A stretch of DNA of 64,000 bases from Nocardioides sp. dk884 (GCF_009557055.1 NZ_CP045649.1:967501-1031500), one strand, 5' to 3'; numbered from the stretch's first letter, positions 21,961 to 34,180 are shown. Notes: generated by a model from the letters alone, not told the origin. Numbers and translations are program-made.

Positions 21961-22528
21961 GGTCGACTCCCGCCTCGCGCAGCTGGGCCAGCGCCGCCTC
22001 GGTGGTCTCCGGGGCCACGCCGGCGCACAGGTCGAGCAGCACCCGGGTCGCGAACCCCTCGCCGGCCGCGTCGAGAGCGGTCGCGCGCACGCAGTGGTCG
22101 GTCGCGATGCCGACGACGTCGACCGCGTCCACGCCGCGCTCGCGCAGCCAGCTCGCCAGCCCGGTGCCCGCGGGCTCGCGGCCCTCGAACCCCGAGTACG
22201 CCGCGGCGTGCTCGCCCTTGCGGAACACCGCGTCGAACGGGCGCGGCTGCAGGTCGGGGTGGAACTCCTCGCCCGGCGTACCGACCGCGCAGTGCACCGG
22301 CCAGGAGTCGACGAAGTCGGGCTCCTCGGACCAGTGCGCACCGGGGTCGACGTGGTGGTCCTTGGTCGCGACGACGTGGCTGTAGCCGGGCGCGTCGTCG
22401 CCGCCCGCGGACCAACGCCCGACCAGGGCACCGACGTCGCGGGCGACCTTGGCGCCGCCGCTCACCGCCAGCGAGCCGCCCTCGCAGAAGTCGTTCTGGA
22501 CGTCCACCACGACCAACGCACGTGTCAT
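21953..22528 (-). CDS. pncA: nicotinamidase
   Basis: A 191-residue isochorismatase-fold amidohydrolase that converts nicotinamide to nicotinate in NAD salvage. The catalytic triad is visible: D9 (VVDVQNDF), K104 (FRKGEH) and C146 (ATDHCVRA). The metal site is in TKDHHVDPGAHW, D57 and H59 among its ligands. It is followed in the same direction by a coupled enoyl-CoA hydratase and lies downstream of pncB, the next enzyme of the salvage route. Confidence 0.95.
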   Translation of the reverse strand: MTRALVVVDVQNDFCEGGSLAVSGGAKVARDVGALVGRWSAGGDDAPGYSHVVATKDHHVDPGAHWSEEPDFVDSWPVHCAVGTPGEEFHPDLQPRPFDAVFRKGEHAAAYSGFEGREPAGTGLASWLRERGVDAVDVVGIATDHCVRATALDAAGEGFATRVLLDLCAGVAPETTEAALAQLREAGVDLV

Positions 22529-22563
22529 GAGCCCGACCCTAGTCCGAGGCGCGGGCCCGGCGC

Positions 22564-23874
22564 TCAGACGTGCAGCGTCGGGATCACCGGCTCACCACGG
22601 GACAGCTTGCGCGCCGCGCGCGGCAGCTCGGCGCGGGCGAGCACGTGGCGCTCGCGGGCGGCCTCCAGCGGTTCGCGGCCGACGACCTCGCCGTCGCGGA
22701 CCAGCGGGACCAGCAGAGCCCGGTCGTCGCCGTCGTCGACCGGCGCGGTGCCGACGCCGATGACCTCGGCCTCCGCGATGCCGCGGGCGCTGCGCCGGCG
22801 CAGGGCGTACTTGCGCCCGCCCATCGAGCTCTTGTCCTTGCTGAGCTTGGCCACCGAGACCAGCTCGCCGTCGACGCCCTCGCGCGCGACCAGCTTGTAG
22901 ACGAAGCCGGAGGTCGGGTGCCCGGAGCCGGTGACCAGCTGGGTGCCCACGCCGTAGCCGTCGACCGGGGCGGCGGCCAGCGCGGCGATCGCGTACTCGT
23001 CGAGGTCGCTGGTGACGATGATGCGGGTCTGCGTGGCACCCAGCTCGTCGAGCTGGGCACGCACCTCGTGGGCGAGCACCCCGAGGTCGCCGGAGTCCAG
23101 CCGGACCGCGCCGAGCCCGGGGCCGGCGACCTCGACGGCGGTGCGCACGGCGGCGGCGACGTCGTAGGTGTCGACCAGCAGCGTGGTGTCGGCGCCCAAC
23201 GAGGCGACCTGGGCGCGGAACGCGTCGGTCTCGCTGTCGTGCAGCAGCGTGAAGCTGTGCGCGCTGGTGCCCGTGCTCGGCACGCCGTAGCGCTGCCGGG
23301 CGGCGAGATTGGAGGTGGCGGTGAAGCCCGCGACGTACGCCGCGCGCGCGGCCGCGACCGCTGCCTCCTCGTGGGTGCGCCGCGCGCCCATCTCGATGCA
23401 GGGGCGGTCCCCGGCGGCGCAGGTCATCCGGGAGGCGGCCGAGGCGATCGCGCTGTCGTGGTTGTAGATCGACAGCAGCAGCGTCTCCAGCAGCACCGCC
23501 TCGGCGAAGGGCGCCTCGACCACGACGAGGGGGGAGTAGGGCAGGTAGACCTCGCCCTCGGGGTAGCCCCACACGTCCCCGGAGAAGCGGTAGGAGGCCA
23601 GCCACTCCAGGGTCGCCTCGTCGACCACGCCGTCGAGCGCGGCGAGCACCGGCTCGTCGAAGCGGAACGCCTCCAGGGCGTCCAGCGCGCGGCCGACCCC
23701 GGCGACCACGCCGTACCGGCGGCCCTCGGGCAGGCGTCGCGGAAACAGCTCGAAGACCGCACGGCGACCGGCGGTGCCGGCGGCCAGGGCGGCCTGCACC
23801 ATCGTCAGCTCGTAGTGGTCGGTCAGCAGGGCGGTCGAGGGTGGCGTCGACGGGGACGCGGTGGGAGGAGCCAC
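22564..23874 (-). CDS. pncB: nicotinate phosphoribosyltransferase
   Basis: A 436-residue enzyme that joins nicotinate to PRPP to make nicotinate mononucleotide. Family features: [13 protein letters not shown] near the N-terminus, [26 protein letters not shown] containing the active-site His, VRLDSGDLG and [10 protein letters not shown]. With pncA 36 bases downstream this forms a nicotinamide salvage operon. It is divergent from clpS, only 17 bases between the starts, as in the mycobacterial Rv1330c/Rv1331 arrangement. The GTG start is at 23874. Confidence 0.95.
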   Translation of the reverse strand: MAPPTASPSTPPSTALLTDHYELTMVQAALAAGTAGRRAVFELFPRRLPEGRRYGVVAGVGRALDALEAFRFDEPVLAALDGVVDEATLEWLASYRFSGDVWGYPEGEVYLPYSPLVVVEAPFAEAVLLETLLLSIYNHDSAIASAASRMTCAAGDRPCIEMGARRTHEEAAVAAARAAYVAGFTATSNLAARQRYGVPSTGTSAHSFTLLHDSETDAFRAQVASLGADTTLLVDTYDVAAAVRTAVEVAGPGLGAVRLDSGDLGVLAHEVRAQLDELGATQTRIIVTSDLDEYAIAALAAAPVDGYGVGTQLVTGSGHPTSGFVYKLVAREGVDGELVSVAKLSKDKSSMGGRKYALRRRSARGIAEAEVIGVGTAPVDDGDDRALLVPLVRDGEVVGREPLEAARERHVLARAELPRAARKLSRGEPVIPTLHV

Positions 23875-23891
23875 CGGGTCAGTGTGCCAAC

Positions 23892-24197
23892 ATGGTCAAC
23901 GTGTCCGCCGCGAGCCCGGTCGAGGTCGAGCCGACGGTCGTCCCCGATGACCTCACCCACTTGTCGAAGCCGTGGGTGACCATCGTGTGGAACGACCCGG
24001 TCAACCTGATGACCTACGTCACCTACGTCTTCGAGACCTACTTCGGCTACCCGCGCAAGAAGGCGGAGAAGCTGATGATGGAGGTCCACGAGGACGGCAA
24101 GTCGGTGGTGAGCACCGGCACCCGCGAGGAGATGGAGCGCGACGTGCAGGCCATGCACGAGTACGGCCTCTGGGCGACCCTGCAGAAGGCGGAGTAG
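23892..24197 (+). CDS. clpS: ATP-dependent Clp protease adaptor ClpS
   Basis: A 101-residue adaptor that delivers N-degron substrates to the ClpC/ClpA-ClpP protease. The substrate-binding signature is [19 protein letters not shown], followed by [16 protein letters not shown] and the C-terminal [10 protein letters not shown]. The start is ATG 23892; GTG 23901 is a less likely alternative. It is followed six bases later by the DUF2017 gene, a standard actinobacterial pair. Confidence 0.95.
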   Translation: MVNVSAASPVEVEPTVVPDDLTHLSKPWVTIVWNDPVNLMTYVTYVFETYFGYPRKKAEKLMMEVHEDGKSVVSTGTREEMERDVQAMHEYGLWATLQKAE

Positions 24198-24203
24198 GCG
24201 GCG

Positions 24204-24794
24204 ATGAGCAGCGGTTTCGAGCGGCACCGCCGCAGCGGGCGCGTCTTCGCCAACTTCACCGCCTTCGAGGCGGACCTGCTGCGCTCGCTGGCCTCCCAGC
24301 TGGTCGAGCTGCTGCGCAACGAGGCGGCCGTTCCCCGCGAGGAGCAGGACCCGTTCGAGGCGATGATGGACTTCTCCGGGCCCACCACGGCGCCCGAGGA
24401 CCCGGTCCTGGCGCGGCTGTTCCCCGCGGCGTACGCCCACGACGAGGAGGCGGCCGGCGAGTTCCGGCGCTTCACCGAGGGCGCCCTGCGCGACGGCAAG
24501 GCGCAGGCGGCGAGCACCATCATCGAGACCCTCGAGGACGCCGGGCTGCCCGTCGAGCTCGAGGACGACAGCCTGCTGGTCATCGACGTCGAGCTGGACA
24601 AGGAGACCGCCCACATCTGGATGCGGTCCTTCACCGACCTCCGCCTCGCCCTGGCCACCCGCCTCGGCATCGAGGACGGCGACGAGGAGTTCTGGCTCTC
24701 GCTGCCCGACGAGGACCCCCGCGCGGCCGCCCACGACATCTACGAGTGGATCGGCTACCTGCAGGAGACGCTGGTCCAGTCCCTCATGTCCTGA
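24204..24794 (+). CDS. DUF2017 family protein
   Basis: A 196-residue protein of the DUF2017 family, found next to clpS across actinobacteria. It is mostly helical and acidic, with FEADLLRSLASQLVELL near the start, PAAYAHDEEAAGEFRRFTEG in the middle and DIYEWIGYLQETLVQ near the C-terminus. The function is not known; linkage to ClpS suggests a role in regulated proteolysis. ATG 24204 is separated from clpS by six bases and an intrinsic terminator follows the gene. Confidence 0.9.
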   Translation: MSSGFERHRRSGRVFANFTAFEADLLRSLASQLVELLRNEAAVPREEQDPFEAMMDFSGPTTAPEDPVLARLFPAAYAHDEEAAGEFRRFTEGALRDGKAQAASTIIETLEDAGLPVELEDDSLLVIDVELDKETAHIWMRSFTDLRLALATRLGIEDGDEEFWLSLPDEDPRAAAHDIYEWIGYLQETLVQSLMS

Positions 24795-24814
24795 GGCTCC
24801 GTTCGCACGCACGA

Positions 24815-24858
24815 GAGAGGCCGCCCTCACCGACTCGACGGTGAGGGCGGCCTCTTTT
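24815..24858. terminator. bidirectional intrinsic terminator
   Basis: A 16-bp perfect stem (GAGGCCGCCCTCACCG paired with CGGTGAGGGCGGCCTC) with a six-base loop and a trailing TTTT, between the DUF2017 stop and the convergent gdhA stop. A run of alternating A and G on the other side makes it weaker for the gdhA direction. Confidence 0.92.
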
Positions 24859-24878
24859 CGACCCTGGGGGCGTACGGC

Positions 24879-26294
<1,416 letters not shown>

Positions 26295-26331
26295 CTACGC
26301 CGCGCGGCGGGTGTGCTGCCACACTGGCGCC

Positions 26332-26799
26332 GTGCCGATCCCGCCCTTCGTCGTCGAGCTGCGCCGCATGGTCGGCACCCGCGAGCTGTGGATGCCGGCG
26401 GTGACGGCGGTCGTGGTCCGTGAGGGCCGGGTGCTGCTCACCGAACGGGCCGACAACGGCCGGTGGGCCCCGGTGACCGGCATCTTGGACCCGGGGGAGG
26501 AGCCCGCGGTCGGTGCGCGCCGCGAGGCGCTGGAGGAGACGGGTGTCGAGATCGCCGTCGAGCGCCTGGCAGCGGTGTCGGTGAGCCCCCGGACCACCCA
26601 CGTCAACGGCGACCGCGCGGTCTACCTCGACCTGACGTTCGCCTGCTCGTGGCTGTCGGGGGAGCCGTACGCCGCCGACGACGAGAACACCGACGTGCGC
26701 TGGTGGCCGCTGGTGGACCTGCCGCCGATGGCGGAGCACCTGTGGGCCCGCATCGAGGCGGCGACCTCGGGGGAGACCGCCCCGCGCTTCGCCCTCTGA
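26332..26799 (+). CDS. NUDIX hydrolase
   Basis: A 155-residue nucleoside-diphosphate-X pyrophosphatase. The Nudix box is complete: GILDPGEEPAVGARREALEE-TGVEI (about residues 50-75). The N-terminal RRMVGTRELWMPAVTAVVV matches the actinobacterial subgroup. The substrate is unknown. GTG 26332 is preferred; GTG 26290 would add an unlikely 14-residue segment. No clear RBS is seen, so it may be leaderless. Confidence 0.9.
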   Translation: MPIPPFVVELRRMVGTRELWMPAVTAVVVREGRVLLTERADNGRWAPVTGILDPGEEPAVGARREALEETGVEIAVERLAAVSVSPRTTHVNGDRAVYLDLTFACSWLSGEPYAADDENTDVRWWPLVDLPPMAEHLWARIEAATSGETAPRFAL

Positions 26800-26858
26800 C
26801 CTCGTCCGGGTCCCGGGCTGGTGCCGGGCGCGGCCTGCGCAACCCCTACCCTGGAACG

Positions 26859-27287
26859 GTGCTGACCATCGACCAGGCCACCTTCGACGCGATCGTCGCG
26901 CACGCCAAGCGCGACCACCCCGACGAGGCCTGCGGCATCGTGGCCGGGCCGATCGGCACCGACCGGCCCGAGCGGTTCGTGGAGATGATCAACGCCGCCG
27001 GGAGCCCGACGTTCTATGAGTTCGACTCGATGGACCTGCTCCAGCTCTACAAGGAGATGGACGAGCGCGACGAGGAGCCGGTGGTCATCTACCACTCCCA
27101 CACCGCGACCGAGGCCTACCCGAGCCGCACCGACATCGGGCTGGCGAGCGAGCCGAATGCGCACTACGTGCTGGTCAGCACACGCGAGCACGGGAATAAC
27201 GAGGGCCCCGTGGAGTTCAGGTCGTATCGGATCCTCGACGGCGAGGTGACCGAGGAAGAGGTCGTCGTCGTCCCGGCCCTGGGCTGA
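26859..27287 (+). CDS. mec: Mec-like JAMM metallopeptidase (CysO-cysteine hydrolase)
   Basis: A 142-residue zinc isopeptidase of the JAMM/Mov34 fold. The metal site is complete: E23 in DEACG, then H79-x-H81 and D92 in YHSHTATEAYPSRTD. In M. tuberculosis the orthologous Mec (Rv1334) releases cysteine from the CysO-cysteine adduct. Here it precedes a CysO-like protein by about 100 bases. GTG 26859 gives the family N-terminus (LTIDQATFDAIVAHA). Because the CysO here is encoded with an extra C-terminal Cys, Mec may also mature its partner. Confidence 0.93.
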   Translation: MLTIDQATFDAIVAHAKRDHPDEACGIVAGPIGTDRPERFVEMINAAGSPTFYEFDSMDLLQLYKEMDERDEEPVVIYHSHTATEAYPSRTDIGLASEPNAHYVLVSTREHGNNEGPVEFRSYRILDGEVTEEEVVVVPALG

Positions 27288-27391
27288 GGATCCCGACCGC
27301 CGCACCCGGCACCACCGCACGACCGCACCGACCTGCCCAAGACCTGTCCCGCACGACGACGCTGAAAATCCCTGAGGAGCTGTTCGAAGCC

Positions 27392-27667
27392 ATGGCCATC
27401 GAGGTCCGGATCCCCACCATCCTGCGCACCTACACCGGCGGCGAGAAGGCCGTCTCGGGTGACGGCGCCACGCTGAGCGCGCTCATCGACGACCTCGAGG
27501 GCAACCACCCCGGCATCAAGGACCGCCTCATCGACAACGGCGACCTGCGCCGCTTCGTCAACGTCTACATCAACGACGAGGACGTCCGCTTCATCGGCGG
27601 CCTCGAGGCCGAGCTCTCCGACGGCGACCAGGTCGTGGTGCTTCCCGCCGTGGCCGGGGGCTGCTGA
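27392..27667 (+). CDS. cysO: CysO-like MoaD/ThiS sulfur-carrier protein with encoded C-terminal Cys
   Basis: A 91-residue ubiquitin-like sulfur carrier for cysteine synthesis. It begins IEVRIPTILRTYTGG and has the family segment LRRFVNVYINDEDVRF. The C-terminus is LPAVAGG followed by a genome-encoded Cys and then stop, whereas the active carrier ends in Gly-Gly. The extra residue would have to be removed, probably by the adjacent Mec peptidase, before thiocarboxylation. It starts at ATG 27392 with GAGGAG upstream. It lies in mec-cysO-NYN-cysM order. Confidence 0.92.
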   Translation: MAIEVRIPTILRTYTGGEKAVSGDGATLSALIDDLEGNHPGIKDRLIDNGDLRRFVNVYINDEDVRFIGGLEAELSDGDQVVVLPAVAGGC

Positions 27668-27685
27668 GACCGCGACGGTCCCGCG

Positions 27686-29252
<1,567 letters not shown>

Positions 29253-29403
29253 GCCGGGAGCTCCGGCCACGCCGCCGTGGTGGGGACCACCTCACCCGCA
29301 GACGTGATGTCGGTCGCGACTCGCTGCGCGCGGGGGTGCGACGCCCTAGCCTGTGCGACGTGCCCCTGACGACGACCTGCCTTCCGTGCTCCCGGGGGCG
29401 TGC

Positions 29404-30177
29404 ATGAGGCTGACGATCGTCGGGTGCTCCGGCTCCTTCCCCGGGCCGGACTCGCCCGCCAGCTGCTACCTCCTCGAGGCCCGCCACGACGACGGCACCG
29501 GTGAGCGCACCTGGCGCGTGCTGGTCGATCTCGGCAGCGGCGCGCTCGGGGCGCTCCAGCGCTACGCCGACCCGCTGCAGATCGACGCGGTGCTGCTCAG
29601 CCACCTGCACGCCGACCACTGCCTGGACCTGTGCGGCTACTACGTGATGCGTCGCTACCACCCCGACGGGGCGCAGCCGCGGATCCCGGTCTGGGGTCCC
29701 GTGGACACCGCCGACCGGATGGCCCGCGCCTACGACCTGCCCGTGGAGCCGGGGATGCGCGAGGAGTTCGACTTCCACGACTGGGACGGCCCGATCGACG
29801 TCGGGCCCTTCCACGCCGAGCCGGTGCCCGTGGACCACCCCATCGCGGCGTACGGCCTGCGCATCAGCGTCGACGGCGCGGTGCTGGCCTACACCGGGGA
29901 CACCGGCCCGTGCGCGGCCCTCGACGACCTGGCCCGCGACGCCGACCTGCTGCTCGCCGAGGCGTCGTTCCTCTCCAGCGCGCAGAACCCGCCCGCGCTG
30001 CACCTCACCGGCACCGAGTGCGGCCAGGTCGCGACCCGTGCCGGGGCCCGGAGCCTGGTGCTCACCCACATCCCGCCGTGGCACGACCCCGAGGTCGCGC
30101 TGGCCGAGGCGCAGGGCCAGTACGCCGGCCCGCTCCAGGTCGCCCGCGCCGGCGCGACGTACGAGCTGGGCGGCTGA
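29404..30177 (+). CDS. MBL-fold hydrolase, Rv1339-like (putative cyclic-nucleotide phosphodiesterase)
   Basis: A 257-residue metallo-beta-lactamase-fold protein. The metal motif is HLHADH (H67, H69, D71, H72), with VDHPIAAYGLRI, LAYTGDTG and LTHIPPWHDP supplying further ligands. It is the positional and sequence counterpart of mycobacterial Rv1339, reported as an atypical cAMP phosphodiesterase. ATG 29404 follows a GTG-rich leader; the RBS is weak. The gene lies between cysM and an ABC exporter that is inserted before rph. Confidence 0.88.
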   Translation: MRLTIVGCSGSFPGPDSPASCYLLEARHDDGTGERTWRVLVDLGSGALGALQRYADPLQIDAVLLSHLHADHCLDLCGYYVMRRYHPDGAQPRIPVWGPVDTADRMARAYDLPVEPGMREEFDFHDWDGPIDVGPFHAEPVPVDHPIAAYGLRISVDGAVLAYTGDTGPCAALDDLARDADLLLAEASFLSSAQNPPALHLTGTECGQVATRAGARSLVLTHIPPWHDPEVALAEAQGQYAGPLQVARAGATYELGG

Positions 30178-30260
30178 CGGCGCCACCGATCGCGGCGCGG
30201 ACGGTCTCGGCACCGCGCGTCTCGGCGGAGGACGGCCTCCACCTCTGCCAGGGTGGAAGC

Positions 30261-31190
30261 ATGATCACAGTCGAAGGACTCACCAGGACCTACGGCGCGT
30301 TCACCGCCGTCGACGACGTGAGCTTCGTCTGCCAGCCAGGACGGGTCACCGGGTTCCTCGGTCCCAACGGCGCCGGCAAGACGACGGCCATGCGGATGAT
30401 GGTCGGGCTGACCGCGCCCACCCGCGGTCGCGCCACGATCGGCGGGCACCGCTACGCCGACATCCCCAACCCCGGACGCCACGTCGGCGTCCTGCTCGAC
30501 GCCTCCGCACAGCACGCCGGCCGCACGGGCCGCGAGGTGCTCACGATCGGCGCGAAGACCATGGGCCTGCCCGCCTCGCGCATCGACGAGATGCTCGCCC
30601 TGGTCTCGCTCAGCGACGCCGAGTCCAAGCGCCGGGTGCGCAACTACTCCCTCGGCATGCGCCAGCGCCTGGGCATCGCCCACGCGCTGCTCGGCGACCC
30701 CGAGGTGCTGATCCTCGACGAGCCGGCCAACGGCCTGGACCCCGCTGGCATCCGCTGGATGCGCGGCCTGCTGCGCGGGTACGCCGGGCGCGGCGGCACC
30801 GTGCTGCTCTCCAGCCACCTGCTGCACGAGGTCGAGCAGATCGCCGACGAGCTGATCCTCATCGGTCGCGGGCGGATCGTGGCCCAGGGCGACCGCGAGA
30901 CGCTCCTGGCCGACTCGGGCCCGGCGAGCAGCCTGGTCACGGCGCTCGACAACGACGCGCTCGCCGCCGCCCTGACGGCACAGGGCATCCAGGTCAGCCC
31001 CTCCGGGACCGGACTGCGCGTGGCCGCCTCCCCGGAGACCGTCGGGCGCGCGGCGCTCGACGCCCGCGTCGTGCTGACCGACCTCCGCACCGGCCAGGCC
31101 GGCCTGGAGGACCTCTTCCTCGAGCTCACCGCCGACACCCAGCGCGAGGGCCACCCCGCCGCCGCGACCCAGCAAGGAGCCTCCGCATGA
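30261..31190 (+). CDS. ABC transporter ATP-binding protein (ABC-2 exporter)
   Basis: A 309-residue ATPase of the DrrA/CcmA type. Walker A is GPNGAGKTTA, the signature is YSLGMRQRLGIA, and Walker B is LILDEPANGLD, followed by the H-loop SSHLLHEVEQIA. A C-terminal extension of about 80 residues matches ABC-2 exporters. It overlaps the permease gene by four bases (ATGA). The pair interrupts the otherwise conserved order between the MBL gene and rph. The substrate is unknown. Confidence 0.93.
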   Translation: MITVEGLTRTYGAFTAVDDVSFVCQPGRVTGFLGPNGAGKTTAMRMMVGLTAPTRGRATIGGHRYADIPNPGRHVGVLLDASAQHAGRTGREVLTIGAKTMGLPASRIDEMLALVSLSDAESKRRVRNYSLGMRQRLGIAHALLGDPEVLILDEPANGLDPAGIRWMRGLLRGYAGRGGTVLLSSHLLHEVEQIADELILIGRGRIVAQGDRETLLADSGPASSLVTALDNDALAAALTAQGIQVSPSGTGLRVAASPETVGRAALDARVVLTDLRTGQAGLEDLFLELTADTQREGHPAAATQQGASA

Positions 31191-32014
31191 GCACCCCCGA
31201 CCTCACCGCGACGGCACCGCCGCGCACCCTCGACATCTCCAGCACCGCGCGGGTCCCCTTCACCCGGCTGGTCGCGGTCGAGTGGCGCAAGATGCTGGAC
31301 ACCCGGGGCGGCTTCTGGCTGATGGCCATCACCGCACTGCTGCTCGCTGGCACGATCGCGCTCGTCCTGCTCGTCGTCGCCCTCGACGACGAGGCGACGG
31401 TGAGCGCCAACGACCTCGCCCAGATCCTGTCCATCCCGCTGTCGCTGCTGCTGCCGGTCTTCCCGATCCTCGTGGTGACCAGCGAGTGGAGCCAGCGCAC
31501 CGGGCTGGTGACCTTCAGCCTCGAGCCGCACCGGCTGCGGGTGCTGCTCGCCAAGCTCGGTGCCGTGGTGCTGTTCGCGTTCGCGACCATCGCCCTGGCG
31601 GTCGTGCTGGGCGCCATCACCAACCCGATCGGAGCCGCGATCGGCGGCTACGACGTGCGCTGGAACCTCGACGCCGGCACGCTGTCGATGACCGTGCTCA
31701 GCCAGCTGCTCTACTTCCTGATGGCGTTCGGCCTGGCGATGCTGATGCTGAGCACCCCGGCGGCGATCGCAGTCTTCTACGTCGTCGCGATCATGTTGCC
31801 GTTCATGGTCTATTCGATCCTCTACTTCGCCTTCGACTGGGCGCAGTCGCTGATCCCGTGGATCGACCTCAGCTACGCGTTCACGCCGTTCTTGGACGGC
31901 TTCTCGGGTGTCGACGGTCTTGACGTCGCCCGTCTCGTGGTCGCGATCGCGATCTGGATCGTGGTGCCGATGGTGCTGGGCGCTCGGCGGGTGCTCCGCT
32001 CCGAGCCCAAGTAG
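31187..32014 (+). CDS. ABC-2 type transporter permease
   Basis: A 275-residue integral membrane protein with about six transmembrane segments. It opens with a soluble leader and [15 protein letters not shown], a pattern shared by ABC-2 permeases, and carries the conserved [21 protein letters not shown] cytosolic loop. It pairs with the ATPase encoded immediately upstream, whose stop it overlaps. The function is probably export of a lipid or peptide; this is not determinable from sequence. Confidence 0.9.
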   Translation: MSTPDLTATAPPRTLDISSTARVPFTRLVAVEWRKMLDTRGGFWLMAITALLLAGTIALVLLVVALDDEATVSANDLAQILSIPLSLLLPVFPILVVTSEWSQRTGLVTFSLEPHRLRVLLAKLGAVVLFAFATIALAVVLGAITNPIGAAIGGYDVRWNLDAGTLSMTVLSQLLYFLMAFGLAMLMLSTPAAIAVFYVVAIMLPFMVYSILYFAFDWAQSLIPWIDLSYAFTPFLDGFSGVDGLDVARLVVAIAIWIVVPMVLGARRVLRSEPK

Positions 32015-32064
32015 CCAGCAGGCCAGCGGAGCGACCGTCGGCGCCGGGTCGTAGCCTTCGGGCC

Positions 32065-32784
32065 ATGACACGTGCCGACGGTCGCGCCGACGACGAGCTC
32101 CGCCCCATCACCATCACCCGCAACTGGCTGGACCACGCCGCGGGCTCCGTCCTCGTGGAGTTCGGCCGCACCAAGGTGCTCTGCGCCGCCTCCGCCTCCG
32201 AGGGCGTGCCGCGCTGGCGCAAGGGCTCCGGCCTGGGTTGGGTCACCGCCGAATACGCCATGCTCCCCGCCTCCACCAACACCCGCTCGGACCGCGAGTC
32301 GGTCAAGGGCCGCATCGGCGGGCGCACCCACGAGATCAGCCGCCTGATCGGCCGCTCGCTGCGCGCGGTCATCGACTACGAAGCCCTCGGCGAGAACACC
32401 ATCCAGCTCGACTGCGACGTGCTCCAGGCCGACGGCGGCACCCGCACCGCCGCGATCACCGGCGCCTACGTCGCCCTCGCCGACGCCGTGGCCCACCTGC
32501 GCTCCACCGGGGCAATCAAGGGCGAGCCGCTGACCGGCTCGGTCGCCGCCGTCAGCGTCGGCATCATCGACGGTGTGCCGCGCCTCGACCTGCCCTACGA
32601 GGAGGACGTGCGCGCCGAGACCGACATGAACATCGTGATGACCGGCACCGGCTCCTTCATCGAGGTGCAGGGCACCGCCGAGGCCGCGCCGTTCGACCGC
32701 GCTGAGCTCGACGCGCTCCTCGCCCTCGGCGAGAAGGGCTGCGCCGACCTGACCCGCATGCAGGCGGAGGCGCTGGCCCGATGA
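32065..32784 (+). CDS. rph: ribonuclease PH
   Basis: A 239-residue phosphorolytic 3'-5' exoribonuclease that trims tRNA precursors. The family landmarks are [23 protein letters not shown] ([18 protein letters not shown]), [46 protein letters not shown] with the phosphate-binding Arg, and [16 protein letters not shown]. It starts at ATG 32065. The stop overlaps the ATG of rdgB (ATGA), a conserved pair in actinobacteria. Confidence 0.96.
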   Translation: MTRADGRADDELRPITITRNWLDHAAGSVLVEFGRTKVLCAASASEGVPRWRKGSGLGWVTAEYAMLPASTNTRSDRESVKGRIGGRTHEISRLIGRSLRAVIDYEALGENTIQLDCDVLQADGGTRTAAITGAYVALADAVAHLRSTGAIKGEPLTGSVAAVSVGIIDGVPRLDLPYEEDVRAETDMNIVMTGTGSFIEVQGTAEAAPFDRAELDALLALGEKGCADLTRMQAEALAR

Positions 32785-33401
32785 GCGGCGCGCCCCGCGT
32801 CTTCCTGGCCTCGCGCAACGCCAAGAAGCTGGCGGAGATGGAGCGGATCCTGCTCGAGCACGTGCCCGACGCCGTGGTCGTGGGCCTCGACGACGTGCCG
32901 GCCTACGACGAGCCGGTCGAGGACCAGCCGACGTTCGCCGGCAACGCGCTGCTCAAGGCCCGCGCCGGCTTCGAGGTCACCGGCCTGCCCTCGGTGGCCG
33001 ACGACAGCGGGCTGTGCGTCGACGCCCTCAACGGCATGCCCGGCGTGCTGTCCGCGCGCTGGAGCGGTCCGCCGAAGTCCGATGCGCGCAACAACGAGCT
33101 GCTTCTCGCCCAGCTGGCCGACGTGCCCGACGAGCGTCGTACGGCGCACTTCGCGTGCGCGGTCGCGGTGGTCCACGCCGGCGGCGAGCTGGTCGTCGAG
33201 GGCCGCATGGACGGACGCGTGGTCCACGAGGCCCGGGGGAGCGGCGGCTTCGGCTACGACGTGGTCTTCGAGGCCGACGACCGGCCCGGCCTCACCACCG
33301 CCGAGCTGGACCGCGCCGACAAGGACGCGATCTCCCACCGCGGCCGCGCGCTGCGCGAGCTGGCGCCGCGGCTGGCCGAGCTGCTCACTGGCAGCGACTA
33401 A
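32781..33401 (+). CDS. rdgB: XTP/dITP diphosphatase (non-canonical purine NTP pyrophosphatase)
   Basis: A 206-residue HAM1/RdgB house-cleaning enzyme that removes dITP and XTP. The substrate loop is [12 protein letters not shown], with [36 protein letters not shown], and the C-terminal [14 protein letters not shown] and [10 protein letters not shown]. It starts at ATG 32781, overlapping rph by four bases. Confidence 0.95.
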   Translation: MSGAPRVFLASRNAKKLAEMERILLEHVPDAVVVGLDDVPAYDEPVEDQPTFAGNALLKARAGFEVTGLPSVADDSGLCVDALNGMPGVLSARWSGPPKSDARNNELLLAQLADVPDERRTAHFACAVAVVHAGGELVVEGRMDGRVVHEARGSGGFGYDVVFEADDRPGLTTAELDRADKDAISHRGRALRELAPRLAELLTGSD

Positions 33402-33451
33402 AGGCTGACCCCACCTGCGCCGCGCGCGGGGGTGCGTGGGAATCTCGGGGG

Positions 33452-34060
33452 GTGAACCGCCACTTCCTCCTCCGTCGCACCCTCGCCCGCGTGCTGCTGC
33501 GCCTGGCCCGCTGGCGCACGGTCGGAACCGTTCCCGAGCGCGGGGTGCTGGTGGGCGCACCGCACACCTCCAACTGGGACTGGGTGCTGACCATCCTCCT
33601 GGCCTGGGACAACAGCGTGAACATCCACCTGCTGGTCAAGAAGGAGCTCTTCGTCGGCCCGCTCGCGTGGGTGCTGAAGGCGACCGGCGCGGTGAAGCTG
33701 GACCGTGCCGACCCCGGCGCGACCGTCCGCGAGCTGATCGAGCAGGCGGGCGCCTCCGAGGAGCCGTTCCTGCTCGGGATCGCCGCGGAGGGCACCCGCA
33801 CGCGCGGGGAGTACTGGAAGTCCGGCTTCTACCGGATCTCCCAGCGCACCGGGCTGCCGGTCACGCTGGCCTTCATCGACGTCCCGACGCGCACCGTGGG
33901 CTGGGGCCCGACCTTCCACCCCTCGGGCGACGTCCGCGCCGACATGGACCAGGTGCGGGAGTTCTACGCCGACAAGCGCGGGTTCCGGCCCGACGACTTC
34001 ACGCCGCCGCGGCTGCGTGAGGAGGACCGGGGCCAGGAGCCCACGGCGCCCCAGACCTGA
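33452..34060 (+). CDS. PlsC-like lysophospholipid acyltransferase
   Basis: A 202-residue acyltransferase. The catalytic H-x4-D-like motif is HTSNWDW (about residue 38), and the lyso-lipid binding motif is EGTRTR. An upstream hydrophobic or amphipathic segment would sit on the inner membrane face. It probably acylates lysophosphatidate or a related glycolipid. GTG 33452 follows GGGG and is 50 bases after rdgB. The C-terminal tail is acidic and low complexity. Confidence 0.87.
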   Translation: MNRHFLLRRTLARVLLRLARWRTVGTVPERGVLVGAPHTSNWDWVLTILLAWDNSVNIHLLVKKELFVGPLAWVLKATGAVKLDRADPGATVRELIEQAGASEEPFLLGIAAEGTRTRGEYWKSGFYRISQRTGLPVTLAFIDVPTRTVGWGPTFHPSGDVRADMDQVREFYADKRGFRPDDFTPPRLREEDRGQEPTAPQT

Positions 34061-34072
34061 GACGCTGGCTGT

Positions 34073-34099
34073 CCCCGGCCCGCTGTCGCGGGACCGGGG
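34073..34099. terminator. GC-rich hairpin between acyltransferase and tRNA
   Basis: CCCCGG and CCCGC pair with GCGGG and CCGGGG across a four-base loop with one bulged A. It lies between the acyltransferase stop and the 3' end of the convergent tRNA gene. It may terminate both transcripts; no T-tract is present. Confidence 0.55.
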
Positions 34100-34103
34100 C
34101 CGG

Positions 34104-34180
34104 TGGTGCGCTCGGAGAGACTCGAACTCTCACTGGCCAGGACCTAAACCTGGTGCCTCTGCCAATTGGGCTACGAGCGC
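34104..34180 (-). tRNA. tRNA with anticodon UAG (nominal Leu), class I body, CCA encoded
   Basis: A complete cloverleaf on the minus strand. The acceptor stem GCGCTCG/CGAGCGC is perfect, with discriminator A73 and an encoded CCA. The anticodon stem CCAGG/CCTGG encloses the loop TTTAGGT, giving anticodon 5'-TAG-3' (reads CUA, leucine). The T arm is GAGAG-TTCGAGT-CTCTC. The variable loop is only five bases (CCAGT), so this is a class I tRNA, whereas leucine tRNAs are class II with a long variable arm. The D stem has three firm pairs. It lies between the acyltransferase and bcp. The identity is therefore uncertain although the tRNA itself is clear. Confidence 0.9.
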
